64,000 bases of DNA, taken from positions 157,026-221,025 of the forward strand of contig NZ_KB910518.1 in NCBI RefSeq assembly GCF_000374185.1. The letters run 5' to 3'. Within the stretch, counting starts at the first letter, position 1. Each line of letters starts with the position of its first letter. Below the pieces are notes generated by a model. The model did no database searches and was not told where the DNA came from. It saw only the letters and a list, made by a program, of their open reading frames with translations. Of this stretch, positions 25,249 through 33,895 are shown one piece after another. The position numbers and the translations under genes were made by a program. The DNA comes from Paenibacillus sp. HW567. GTDB lineage: Bacteria > Bacillota > Bacilli > Paenibacillales > Paenibacillaceae.

Positions 25249-26874
25249 ATGATCAGTACAAGCGGCGTAACACTCCGCTACGGAAAACGCGCACTATTTG
25301 AAGATGTAAACATAAAATTCACACCCGGCAACTGCTACGGCCTCATCGGGGCCAACGGCGCCGGTAAATCGACCTTCCTGAAAATCCTGTCCGGCGAGAT
25401 TGAAGCGAACACCGGTGATGTACACATGACCCCGGGAGAACGGCTGGCAGTGCTGAAGCAGAACCATTTCGAGTACGATGAATATCCGGTGCTGGAAACG
25501 GTAATCATGGGGCATACCCGCCTGTATGATATCATGAAGGAGAAGGATGCGCTCTACGCCAAAAGCGACTTCTCCGAAGCCGACGGCCTGCGCGCCGGTG
25601 AGCTTGAAGGTGAGTTCGCTGAGCTGAACGGCTGGGATGCCGAGCCTGACGCGGCTGCAATGCTGATCGGTCTGGGCATTATGCGTGAGCTGCACGACAA
25701 AAAAATGGCCGAACTCAGCGGCAACGAGAAGGTCCGCGTTCTGCTCGCACAGGCCCTGTTCGGACGTCCGAACAATCTGCTGCTCGATGAGCCTACCAAC
25801 CACTTGGATCTGGAATCCATCGGCTGGCTGGAGAACTTCCTCATGGACTACGAAGGCACTGTTATCGTGGTATCCCATGACCGTCACTTCCTGAACAAGG
25901 TGTGTACGCATATTGCGGACATTGATTTCGGCAAAATCCAGATGTATGTCGGCAACTACGACTTCTGGTACGAGTCCAGCCAACTGGCTCAAGCGCTGCA
26001 GCGTGACGCGAACAAGAAGAAGGAAGACAAGATCAAGGAGCTGCAGGCCTTTATCCAGCGTTTCTCGGCCAATGCCTCCAAGTCGAAGCAGGCGACCTCC
26101 CGTAAGAAGCAACTGGAGAAGATTACGCTGGACGATATCCGCCCGTCGAACCGCAAATATCCGTTCCTCAACTTCAAGCCTGAACGGGAAGCCGGCAAGC
26201 AGCTCCTTACGATCACCGGCCTGACCAATACGGTTGAAGGCGAGAAGGTGCTGGATGAATTCAGCATTGTGGTCAATAAAGGCGACAAGATTGCTTTTGT
26301 CGGTCCGAATTCCCAGCCGAAATCGCTGCTGTTCGATGTGATTATGGGTGAGAAGGAAGCTGACGCCGGTGAATATTCCTGGGGTGTAACCACAACCCAA
26401 GCCTATTTTCCAAAAGACAACTCCAGCTACTTCGACGGTGTGGACATGAACCTCGTGGAATGGCTGCGCCAGTACTCCAAGGATCAGGATGAGACCTTCC
26501 TGCGCGGCTTCCTGGGCCGGATGCTTTTTGCCGGAGAAGAGGCGCTGAAGAAGGCGAGTGTGCTCTCCGGGGGAGAGAAGGTCCGCTGCATGCTGGCGAA
26601 GATGATGCTGAACGGGGCAAATGTGCTGGTGTTCGATGAGCCGACCAACCACTTGGATCTGGAATCCATCACGGCGCTGAACAATGGGCTGATTGATTTC
26701 GACGGCACTATCCTGTTCACCTCCCATGACCATCAGTTCATCCAGACGATTGCGAACCGCATCATCGAGATTACACCGGCAGGGGTTATCGACCGCACCA
26801 TGACTTACGATGAGTATCTGGAGAACCCGGAGATTAAGGAACTGCGTGACCGTATGTATCCTGTGGAAGTATAA
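25249..26874 (+). CDS. ABC-F ATPase, YkpA type
   Basis: A 541-residue soluble protein with two ABC domains joined by a charged linker (about 240-300) and no membrane segment; ABC-F proteins act on ribosomes in translation quality control or antibiotic protection. Domain 1 has an intact Walker A, GANGAGKST, but a changed signature LSGNE. Domain 2 has a degenerate Walker A, GPNSQPKS near 351-358, with an intact signature LSGGE. So one composite ATP site is canonical and the other is not. As I recall, B. subtilis YkpA is also degenerate there, so this may be a family trait. Confidence 0.93.
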   Translation: MISTSGVTLRYGKRALFEDVNIKFTPGNCYGLIGANGAGKSTFLKILSGEIEANTGDVHMTPGERLAVLKQNHFEYDEYPVLETVIMGHTRLYDIMKEKDALYAKSDFSEADGLRAGELEGEFAELNGWDAEPDAAAMLIGLGIMRELHDKKMAELSGNEKVRVLLAQALFGRPNNLLLDEPTNHLDLESIGWLENFLMDYEGTVIVVSHDRHFLNKVCTHIADIDFGKIQMYVGNYDFWYESSQLAQALQRDANKKKEDKIKELQAFIQRFSANASKSKQATSRKKQLEKITLDDIRPSNRKYPFLNFKPEREAGKQLLTITGLTNTVEGEKVLDEFSIVVNKGDKIAFVGPNSQPKSLLFDVIMGEKEADAGEYSWGVTTTQAYFPKDNSSYFDGVDMNLVEWLRQYSKDQDETFLRGFLGRMLFAGEEALKKASVLSGGEKVRCMLAKMMLNGANVLVFDEPTNHLDLESITALNNGLIDFDGTILFTSHDHQFIQTIANRIIEITPAGVIDRTMTYDEYLENPEIKELRDRMYPVEV

Positions 26875-26916
26875 GAACCATATATGCAAGCATTGAACGG
26901 ACTTGAGTTCATATGG

Positions 26917-26955
26917 AAACGGCTGCGTCGTCCCGAAAGGGATAACGCAGCCGTT
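26917..26955. terminator. Bidirectional terminator
   Basis: AAACGGCTGCGT and ACGCAGCCGTTT form a perfect 12-bp stem between the convergent ABC-F gene and the small minus-strand gene. Confidence 0.85.
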
Positions 26956-26970
26956 TATGTTCAACCCGTT

Positions 26971-27156
26971 TTATGATCCGCCGGTACGACGGCGCTGGTT
27001 GTTGGGCTTTTTATTGTTTTGACTTTTCAGCGGTTTTGCAGAACCCGCCTGAAATGAAGACCCGGGCTTTGCGGAAGTTTGCTGCTTCTTCTGTTCCAGC
27101 TTTTGACGGATGGCATCCGCCAGATTGATTTTACTTTTTTCAGTGTTTTCGCTCAT
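26971..27156 (-). CDS. Small basic hydrophilic protein, unknown
   Basis: A 61-residue protein starting MSENTEKSK, with a short helix-forming segment (NLADAIRQKLEQKKQQ) and a basic, Ser/Asn-rich tail. It contains no membrane segment or cysteine. The ATG at 27156 has AAGGGGG 7 nt upstream; the frame is open 8 codons further but without a site. No family is recognised; small basic proteins of this kind may be nucleic-acid- or spore-associated, which is only a guess. Confidence 0.72.
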   Translation of the reverse strand: MSENTEKSKINLADAIRQKLEQKKQQTSAKPGSSFQAGSAKPLKSQNNKKPNNQRRRTGGS

Positions 27157-27293
27157 ATTGTTAACCCCCTTAGGTAGCAAGTCCTTCCTACATTTTAATG
27201 GTTTTTAAATGCTGCCACAAGGGCAAGAATAATTCAAAGAATGATTTGCCGGGGCTCGGGAACAGTATGAAAATCAATATGGGGGTGTAAGCA

Positions 27294-28163
27294 TTGGCTG
27301 ATATCTATGAGGATATACGCAAAGGCGAACGAGGGGCTCTGGTCAGTATTATTGCCTATCTTATTCTGTCTGCGTTCAAGCTGGTCTGCGGCTATGTATT
27401 TGCATCCAGCGCACTGCTGGCAGACGGCTTCAACAACCTGACGGACATCGTCGCTTCACTTGCGGTGCTGATCGGTCTGCGGATCTCGCGCAAGCCGCCG
27501 GATTCCGATCATCCCTACGGGCATTTCCGCGCCGAGACGGTAGCTGCGTTGCTCGCTTCTTTTATTATGGCGATGGTAGGCATTCAAGTGGTTGTTGAGG
27601 CGGTACGTTCTCTGTTCGAAGGGGCCAAAGCAGTGCCCCAGCTATGGTCGGCCGGAGTCGCGCTTGTGTGTGCTGTAGCCATGATGGGGGTGTATATATA
27701 CAATAAGCGGCTCGCCAGACAGATTAACAACGGTGCATTGATGGCTGCAGCGAAGGATAATTTTTCAGATGCGATGGTCAGTATAGGAGCCGCAATCGGC
27801 ATTGCCGGAGCGCAGTTCGGACTGCCCTGGATTGATTCGGCCGCTGCCGTGGCTGTCGGGCTGCTGATTCTGAAGACGGCATGGGATATATTCCGTGATG
27901 CGACATACCGGCTGACCGATGGTTTTGACGAGGATAAGCTTCTGGATCTGCGCAGTACAATTGCCCGGACCCCGGGTGTGGAGGGCATCAAGGATATTAA
28001 AGCCCGCGTACACGGGAATCATGTGCTGGTCGATGTGGTTGTGGAGGTAGATGCCAATATTACAGTCACGCAAGGCCATGCAATCAGCGATTCCATTGAA
28101 GAGCGGATGAGCAAGCTGCATAACACGATGAATGTGCAGGTTCATATGGAGCCGAAGCCGTAG
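27294..28163 (+). CDS. Cation diffusion facilitator (divalent metal exporter)
   Basis: A 289-residue membrane antiporter with six helices that exchanges a divalent cation for protons. The metal-site residues of helix 2 appear as DGFNNLTD and those of helix 5 as SDAMVSIG, plus the HPYGHFRAET loop. The C-terminal domain (about 205-289) is the usual cytosolic ferredoxin-like regulator. Zn, Fe or Mn cannot be chosen from sequence. The TTG start has GGGGGTG upstream. Transcribed alone. Confidence 0.93.
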   Translation: MADIYEDIRKGERGALVSIIAYLILSAFKLVCGYVFASSALLADGFNNLTDIVASLAVLIGLRISRKPPDSDHPYGHFRAETVAALLASFIMAMVGIQVVVEAVRSLFEGAKAVPQLWSAGVALVCAVAMMGVYIYNKRLARQINNGALMAAAKDNFSDAMVSIGAAIGIAGAQFGLPWIDSAAAVAVGLLILKTAWDIFRDATYRLTDGFDEDKLLDLRSTIARTPGVEGIKDIKARVHGNHVLVDVVVEVDANITVTQGHAISDSIEERMSKLHNTMNVQVHMEPKP

Positions 28164-28377
28164 GTTACCTCTTATTTTCTCCTAGTTCGCTGTAATTTTA
28201 ACCAAATATAAGGAGAAATCAAGACTATAGACCTGTATACTACCATAAAGTGGCAAGCTTATTTGTGAAATTTGGGGCATGTTCCAATTCCCGGGTAAGC
28301 CTATAATGAGGGCAGAAAACAACAAACGAAGCGCGCATCCTTGTTGAATTTCTCATTATGCTAAGCGGGGGAACGCT

Positions 28378-29448
28378 ATGATCATATCACATAAGCGGTT
28401 TGCAGCATCGTTGCTGGTCTCGGCATCGCTTGCAGTATCTCTGGGAGCATTCAATCCACAGCAGGCTTTTGCTGCTTCTGTGCCTTCAAGTACGGCTGTT
28501 ACAGCATCCGCTGTGCAGACAGGAGTGATTGTCTCAACAGTCCGACTGCGCAATACTCCATCCAGCAGCGGCCAAATTCTGAAATATCTGAATACAGGCG
28601 ACCAGGTGGCAATTCTGGAAGCAACGAACAGCTATTGGTACAGAGTAAGAACAGCAGACGGGACGGTTGGATACACAAGCAGCGGAGAGCAGTATATCAA
28701 CGTAGCCAATGCTTCAGCAGCACAAACTGCCGTTATTCAGGCAAACGTCCGTCTCCGCGATCTGCCTTCCACCAGCGGGCAAGTGCTGGGCTATATGAAC
28801 AAAGGTGATCAAGTAACCATCCTGGAAGCAACGAACAGCTATTGGTACAAGGTAAGAACTGCGAATGGCAATGTCGGCTACACCAGTTCCGCGGAGCAGT
28901 ACATTTCTGTGAACGGAGCAACGCCTTCACCGGCTCCAATCCCAACTCCGGCGCCAACACCAGTACCAACTCCAATACCAACGCCTTCACCTGCGCTTCC
29001 ATCGCAGGCCGCTGTAATTGAGAGTGTAATTGCCGCAGGCATGGGCTATCTTGGAACTCCTTATGAGTTCGGTTCCAGCCGCAACGATACGAGCACCTTC
29101 GATTGTTCGGATTTTATCCGGCAGATTTTTATGGATGCAGCCAATTTAAGACTGCCTGCCGATTCACGGCAGCAGGGGGATTGGATTAAGATGAACAGCA
29201 CGGTGGTGACCGACATTTCCGGTCTGAAACGCGGGGATCTGATGTTCTTTATGGATTACAAAGGAAACTCGACGGCCGCATATGCCGCGATTGACAAATC
29301 AACGGCAAGAATCACGCATGTAGCCATGTATTTGGGGGACGGGCAGTTGTTGCATACTTACTCCGTAGCCTCCGGCGGCGTGAAGGTAGACAAATTAAGC
29401 GCTTCTTGGATGAATCGTTTCCTTTACGGGGGCTCGGTTATCCGCTAA
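28378..29448 (+). CDS. Secreted NlpC/P60 peptidoglycan hydrolase with two SH3 domains
   Basis: A 356-residue exported enzyme. A signal peptide (about 1-31, ending in FAAS) is followed by two bacterial SH3 wall-binding repeats (about 43-104 and 114-173), a Pro-rich linker (about 178-207) and an NlpC/P60 domain with catalytic Cys in TFDCSDF and His in ITHVAMYLGDG. Such enzymes cut gamma-D-Glu-diaminopimelate bonds in stem peptides. The ATG has GGGGGA upstream. A TATAAT lies about 75 bp upstream. Confidence 0.93.
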   Translation: MIISHKRFAASLLVSASLAVSLGAFNPQQAFAASVPSSTAVTASAVQTGVIVSTVRLRNTPSSSGQILKYLNTGDQVAILEATNSYWYRVRTADGTVGYTSSGEQYINVANASAAQTAVIQANVRLRDLPSTSGQVLGYMNKGDQVTILEATNSYWYKVRTANGNVGYTSSAEQYISVNGATPSPAPIPTPAPTPVPTPIPTPSPALPSQAAVIESVIAAGMGYLGTPYEFGSSRNDTSTFDCSDFIRQIFMDAANLRLPADSRQQGDWIKMNSTVVTDISGLKRGDLMFFMDYKGNSTAAYAAIDKSTARITHVAMYLGDGQLLHTYSVASGGVKVDKLSASWMNRFLYGGSVIR

Positions 29449-29519
29449 TATAAAGATTGTAGAGACAGGAAGCGACAGCAGTACATGTTTGTGACGGGTG
29501 AATTAGGGCGGGTGTTATG

Positions 29520-29570
29520 AGAGGCTGCCGCTTCAGTGGAAGAATTCTGCTGAAGCGATAGCCTCTATTT
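29520..29570 (+). terminator. Terminator after the NlpC/P60 gene
   Basis: AGAGGCT and CGCTTCAG on the left pair with CTGAAGCG and AGCCTCT on the right, with a 2-nt internal loop, followed by ATTTCTGTTTT. Confidence 0.8.
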
Positions 29571-29649
29571 CTGTTTTCTCTGAGTAGTCTTAAAGAGTAA
29601 TGAAATGGGAGAATCCAGCGATCTAGATCCATGCTGTACCCAGCCAAGT

Positions 29650-29808
29650 TTACACTTCTCTCCATGCATTTTGCCCGCACTGCCGGTCATAACAGCCCCT
29701 GTGTATCCACAGTTTGTTCCCAAGCCAGCCGGCAGGAGCTGCGCTGTTCATGGCGAAGTAAAAGAGGGTTGCTGCGGTCAGGACAATTACCGGTGTTGCC
29801 GGTTTCAT
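29650..29808 (-). CDS. Possible 52-residue membrane peptide
   Basis: The frame begins MKPATPVIVLTAATLFYFAM, a plausible single membrane helix, and ends at TAA (29650-29652) after a short Cys-containing tail. The only upstream candidate ribosome site is AAGAGAG at a long spacing. It lies in a 550-bp gap that otherwise holds only a terminator and a SigB promoter. Coding is likely by composition but unproven; it could be a degraded gene. Confidence 0.35.
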   Translation of the reverse strand: MKPATPVIVLTAATLFYFAMNSAAPAGWLGNKLWIHRGCYDRQCGQNAWREV

Positions 29809-29920
29809 GATGAACCAAACTCTCTTATTTTCGCGCGCTGAAAAGAAGAGAGGAAGGCCTATACTTTGTGTATGGCGAATAAGATATAAGGGGGGCGGTT
29901 CCTTAGGCGATTGACCAATT

Positions 29921-29946
29921 GTTTCGGCATTTTGAGGTAAGGGTAA
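29921..29946 (+). promoter_or_regulatory. SigB-type promoter of the ytxG-like gene
   Basis: GTTTCG (29921-29926), 14-bp spacer, GGGTAA (29941-29946); the SigB consensus is GTTTAA - N12-15 - GGGTAT. It lies 57 bp before the ytxG-like start. The sigB gene itself lies 6 kb downstream and has a promoter of the same layout before rsbV. Confidence 0.72.
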
Positions 29947-30002
29947 CTATGCAGTAATACAGCAGCACAAGCGGACACTAGGATGTGGAAGGGGTTTTGG
30001 AA

Positions 30003-30503
30003 ATGATCATTGAACTTAGCGTTGCACTCGTTGCCATCGCATTTGCTATACTTGTTTACTTTTTGATAGCTACCTTGAAATCAGCAAAGGATTCTCTCGA
30101 GAAGGTCAGCCAGACTCTGGAGGAGGTTCAGCAAACGATTGATGAGCTTACTTATGAGGTGAAAACTACCGTCAAACATGCCAATGATATTACCGCAGAT
30201 GTTCAGGGCAAAATTCAAAAGATTGATCCCATTGTGGACTCTGTGAAAAACCTCGGCGATGTTATGAATGAATTGACGCTTACTGTCAAGCAGGTATCGG
30301 TCACAGTGATTGAGAAATACCGGAAATCGCGGGAGGAGAAGGGGAAGGCTGTACCTGTGGCAAAAGTACCGCTGGCTCCACCCGAAGAACGCACTGACAG
30401 CTCTGCCGATGCCGTATATGCCAAGAAATCCTCAGGAAGAATGGAAGTGGCTCTGAAAGGCGTAGACGCTGCAGCCGCTATTTGGCAGAAGTTCCGCAAG
30501 TAA
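30003..30503 (+). CDS. ytxG: YtxG-like general stress protein (DUF948)
   Basis: A 166-residue protein: one N-terminal membrane helix (about 3-24), a long coiled-coil-forming segment (about 26-105) and a low-complexity basic C-terminus. This is the DUF948 layout of B. subtilis YtxG, a SigB-dependent general stress protein of unknown molecular function. The ATG at 30003 has AAGGGG 8 nt upstream. The matching SigB promoter and the nearby ytxH support the assignment. Confidence 0.82.
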   Translation: MIIELSVALVAIAFAILVYFLIATLKSAKDSLEKVSQTLEEVQQTIDELTYEVKTTVKHANDITADVQGKIQKIDPIVDSVKNLGDVMNELTLTVKQVSVTVIEKYRKSREEKGKAVPVAKVPLAPPEERTDSSADAVYAKKSSGRMEVALKGVDAAAAIWQKFRK

Positions 30504-30540
30504 CCGGAGGGTAGAAGCAGAATATGAAAGGCGGGATGTA

Positions 30541-31077
30541 ATGATGAATGTTATTCTTCTATTGCTGAGTCTCCTTTCTCCTTATTTATCTGCATCTCCG
30601 CAAAAGGAGGCGGCTCCTGCCGCGTTGTATGGCTCCACTTCGGCCGTCGTGCCGGCTTTTGAGCACAGTCGGAATATCAGCCCCTACATCAGCAGCTTTG
30701 ATTCCCTTGCAGACGTGTCGCTGTACATGTCCAAGGAGGAACTGCTCCAGGTCAAGGGTTCACCGCTCACGGTCACCTCTGATCCCTGGCAGGGCTGTCA
30801 GGAATACCATTATGCCGAGCTGTCGGCCGGAGTTTGTGAAGATGCCGTGCTCTATGTGCATGTGACTCCCGATCAGGCCGGGCAATTCGGACTCAGGATG
30901 AATGGACAGCGGATTGATCCGCTAAGGAGCAATCTTTCTGAGCTGCTGGGCACCCCTGATTTTGTTGCTGAAGACGGGGACGTATATATGAGAGGTAACG
31001 TTGCCCTGAAGGTATACCGCCATGCACTGACCGGTGAATGGGACGGCATTGATTTGTTTGACGGGAATTCCTCATAA
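30541..31077 (+). CDS. Exported protein of unknown function
   Basis: A 178-residue protein with a hydrophobic signal sequence (about 3-18) and a mixed alpha/beta remainder containing the repeated motif LLQVKGSPLTVTSD and LSELLGTPDFVAEDGD, which suggests two related SmpA-like half-domains. It lies 38 bp after the ytxG-like gene and probably shares its SigB-type promoter. No family is recognised with certainty. Confidence 0.8.
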   Translation: MMNVILLLLSLLSPYLSASPQKEAAPAALYGSTSAVVPAFEHSRNISPYISSFDSLADVSLYMSKEELLQVKGSPLTVTSDPWQGCQEYHYAELSAGVCEDAVLYVHVTPDQAGQFGLRMNGQRIDPLRSNLSELLGTPDFVAEDGDVYMRGNVALKVYRHALTGEWDGIDLFDGNSS

Positions 31078-31163
31078 GGCGTTTCATGCTCTGCAAAACA
31101 GGTTAATGAAAGAACGTTCCGCTTTATGGTGTTGTGTGCATGGAGAATCCATAGTCCAATAGC

Positions 31164-31205
31164 GTAACCTCCAGTCCCACTACCTGCAGTGGAGCTGGAG
31201 GTTAC
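31164..31205 (+). terminator. Terminator after the ytxG operon
   Basis: GTAACCTCCAG pairs perfectly with CTGGAGGTTAC, followed by TTTGTTG. Confidence 0.82.
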
Positions 31206-31343
31206 TTTGTTGAACGCGAAAGTAAGGTCTTCATCCGGGGTTGCTGCTGCGTGGAAAGAGGCTGTTCAAATATCGTATGATAGAGCTATATCAAGAATTG
31301 CGGGTATTTAAATTAAGACTTAAATAGTGCGGGGTGAAAAGGG

Positions 31344-32501
31344 TTGAAAATTCTTATCGTAGACGACAATCCAACTAATGTCATCATTATTCGTGAAATT
31401 CTGAAAAAAGAAGGTTACCGGGATTTTGCGACTGCTGCCTCGGCCAAAGAAATGCTGAAGCTGCTTGGCATCGGTTCGGAAAGCGAAGCCGCAGGCCAGC
31501 GGCCGGCTAATATTGATTTGATTCTGCTCGATATGATGATGCCGGAAATGGACGGTATCGAAGCGTGCCGCGTAGTCCAGCAATATGAGCATCTTAGGGA
31601 TATACCGATTATTATGGTCACCGCCGTTGGAGACTCCAAAAAATTGGCGGAGGCGCTGGATGCCGGCGCAGGCGATTATGTGACCAAACCGATTAACAAG
31701 GTGGAGCTGATGGCCCGCATCCGCCTGGCGCTGCGTTTAAAGCGGGAGAAGGATTGGCATAAGGAGCGGGATCAGCGGATACAGGATGAGCTGAAGCTGG
31801 CCGCTATGGTGCAGAATGCGGTGCTTAGCCAGCCGCTGAAGGAAGAGGCGTTTGAAGTACATGCCCTTTACCAGCCTTCGTTCGAACTGGCGGGTGACTT
31901 GTATGCCTGGTATCTCCTTGGAGACGGGCGGTATGCTGTCATCTTGCTGGATATGATGGGACACGGAATTTCCTCATCGCTGTTCTGTATGTTCCTGGCA
32001 TCTGTGCTCAAAGATACAGTAACAACCTATGTGGAGCCGGAGAAGGTCATTCAGGAGCTGAACAGGCGGTTCAACCAGCTCTACATTGAGAAGCAATTGG
32101 TCCAATACTACTTCACGGCGATTTATCTCGTCATTGATACCCGTCTTAAGCGGATTGATTATGTAAATGCCGGCCATCCGCCGGGGCTCTTGTTCGAGGG
32201 CAACGCGGCAGAGCCGATATTGCTGGAGAGCAACGGCCATCCGGTTGGTTTATTTGACAGTATTGATATCCGGACGCAGAGTCTGACCTTCAAGGATGAG
32301 GGGCATTTGGTGCTGTACACGGACGGCCTGCTGGAAATGACGGAAGGCGGGCAGGAGGAGCAGCTTGAATTTATGATCGGGCATTTGAATCAGGGACATG
32401 AATGGCAGGAAGAGGCCATGCGCGCGGTTTTCTTGAAGGATGTTCCCAATCAGGAGCGTGATGACGATAAATGCCTGGTATGGATTTCATTGAAGGATTA
32501 G
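31344..32501 (+). CDS. Response regulator with PP2C phosphatase, RsbY/RsbU-like
   Basis: A 385-residue cytosolic protein: receiver domain (1-130, phospho-acceptor in LILLDMMMPEMDG) and a C-terminal SpoIIE/RsbU-type PP2C phosphatase (about 165-385, with FELAGDLYAWYLL and LLDMMGHGISSSL metal-site motifs). It should dephosphorylate the anti-anti-sigma factor RsbV, freeing SigB. Its position in the same block as a CheR-type methyltransferase and a kinase matches the B. cereus RsbY role. The start is TTG. Confidence 0.9.
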   Translation: MKILIVDDNPTNVIIIREILKKEGYRDFATAASAKEMLKLLGIGSESEAAGQRPANIDLILLDMMMPEMDGIEACRVVQQYEHLRDIPIIMVTAVGDSKKLAEALDAGAGDYVTKPINKVELMARIRLALRLKREKDWHKERDQRIQDELKLAAMVQNAVLSQPLKEEAFEVHALYQPSFELAGDLYAWYLLGDGRYAVILLDMMGHGISSSLFCMFLASVLKDTVTTYVEPEKVIQELNRRFNQLYIEKQLVQYYFTAIYLVIDTRLKRIDYVNAGHPPGLLFEGNAAEPILLESNGHPVGLFDSIDIRTQSLTFKDEGHLVLYTDGLLEMTEGGQEEQLEFMIGHLNQGHEWQEEAMRAVFLKDVPNQERDDDKCLVWISLKD

Positions 32502-32652
32502 TATTCGTAAGCATGGTTTTTGGGTAATAGTCTTACAGTACTAATTACAACTATATAGTAGAGCGTCAGATCAATAATGGTGGACTAGGGGCGTGGGATG
32601 CCCGAAGGACGGAAGGCGTGGAGCGATCCTCCCTTGATCCTCCCTCAGGTGT

Positions 32653-32670
32653 CCCCGTTCCCAGACGGGG
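32653..32670. repeat. Small hairpin in the intergenic block
   Basis: CCCCGT, loop TCCCAG, ACGGGG, just upstream of the larger palindrome; no T-run. Confidence 0.5.
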
Positions 32671-32679
32671 TTCGTACTT

Positions 32680-32905
32680 AAATTGGCGTTTGGCTCGGCG
32701 TTACGGACTGTGGTGCGCTTCATTCGGATGAGAGTCACGGCTTGGGGAAGTTACGGACACCACGGGCCTTATGATCGAAAATTCCGTTCCTAAACGATCC
32801 TCGGAGAGACGATAAGCGCCGTTCGGTCCGTTAAGCCGCAACAAGTGGCGTTTTCTTGAAAATAGCGGCTCTCAAGTCCGTAAGGAGCCGACTCCGCCGC
32901 TGCGG
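32680..32905. repeat. Imperfect palindromic intergenic element
   Basis: TTACGGAC occurs at 32701 and 32751, exactly 50 bp apart, and its reverse complement as GTCCGTTA at 32826 and GTCCGTAA at 32876, also exactly 50 bp apart. All four are symmetric about position 32792. Between the motifs and just outside them the left half resembles the reversed right half. The element fills most of a 505-bp gap between the phosphatase and methyltransferase genes and has no open frame of note. From memory, similar intergenic repeats recur in Paenibacillus genomes. Confidence 0.75.
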
Positions 32906-33006
32906 GTTCTCTTCGCCAACCCCCAAGGGTATGATCTCACCCGCAGATTTAGCTCTGATGCTGGACTAGTCGGGAAATACGTTAAAGGTCAGGGAGTCTT
33001 GATAAC

Positions 33007-33873
33007 ATGACAGCTATGGAGCGTAGGTATGAAGAGCCATCCGCCCAGGCCGGAAGGGTTCAGGAGCTTGAGCAGATTGAAATCGAACTGCTTTTGAGCG
33101 GAGTGCATCGCCTGTATGGATATGATTTCAGGAATTATGCGCTGCCTTCACTCAAGCGGCGGATCTGGCATCATGTGCATGCCGAGAATGTGCGAAGCAT
33201 ATCCGCGCTGCAGGAGAAGGTGCTGCATGACCGCGGCTGCTTCGAACGGTTCGTGTACAGTCTTTCTATCCCTGTGACGGAGATGTTCCGGGACCCCGGA
33301 ATGTTCAGCGCCTTCCGTGAGAAGGTGATTCCGCTGCTTCGGACCTGTCCCCGCATTCGGATCTGGCATGCCGGGTGCTCCACCGGGGAAGAAGTATATT
33401 CCATAGCCATCCTGCTGCATGAGGAAGGACTGTACGACAGGGCGCAGCTTTATGCCACAGACATGAACGCCCGCTCGCTTCAGCAGGCTAAGGAAGGCGT
33501 ATACGAGCTCGGCAAGATGAGGCAATACACCAGGAATTACATGGAGGCGGGCGGTACCCGCCTATTCTCCGAATACTATACAGCGAAATACAATTCGGTG
33601 GTGCTGCAGCCGTACCTGCGCAAAAACATTATTTTCGCAGAGCATAACCTGGCGACAGACACCTCGTTTAATGAATTCAATGTAATCTTTTGCCGCAACG
33701 TGATGATTTATTTCAACGAAGAACTCAGGGATCATGCTCACGGCTTGTTCTATGAGAGTCTCAGCCAGTCAGGAGTTCTGGTGCTCGGTTCCAAGGAATC
33801 CATGCAATTCACCAGACACAGTAACAGCTATGAGCCTATGGACACAGTGGAAAAAATCTACCGTAAGATGTAA
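33007..33873 (+). CDS. CheR-type methyltransferase, RsbM-like
   Basis: A 288-residue SAM-dependent protein-glutamate methyltransferase: CheR N-terminal helical domain (about 15-75) and catalytic domain with the SAM motif [14 protein letters not shown] and the [12 protein letters not shown] strand. No chemotaxis genes are nearby. In B. cereus an orphan CheR (RsbM) methylates the sensor kinase RsbK and damps SigB signalling; gene order suggests a similar role here. Confidence 0.88.
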   Translation: MTAMERRYEEPSAQAGRVQELEQIEIELLLSGVHRLYGYDFRNYALPSLKRRIWHHVHAENVRSISALQEKVLHDRGCFERFVYSLSIPVTEMFRDPGMFSAFREKVIPLLRTCPRIRIWHAGCSTGEEVYSIAILLHEEGLYDRAQLYATDMNARSLQQAKEGVYELGKMRQYTRNYMEAGGTRLFSEYYTAKYNSVVLQPYLRKNIIFAEHNLATDTSFNEFNVIFCRNVMIYFNEELRDHAHGLFYESLSQSGVLVLGSKESMQFTRHSNSYEPMDTVEKIYRKM

Positions 33874-33895
33874 TAGCGGGTTAGGGGGGGGCCAA

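Noticed and set aside
25294..26964. 556-codon minus-strand frame opposite the ABC-F gene
   Set aside because: Shadow of codon bias in a highly expressed gene; no family features.
29605..29841. 78-codon plus-strand frame
   Set aside because: Cys/Pro-rich product without ribosome site; the minus-strand frame at 29650-29808 is more protein-like.
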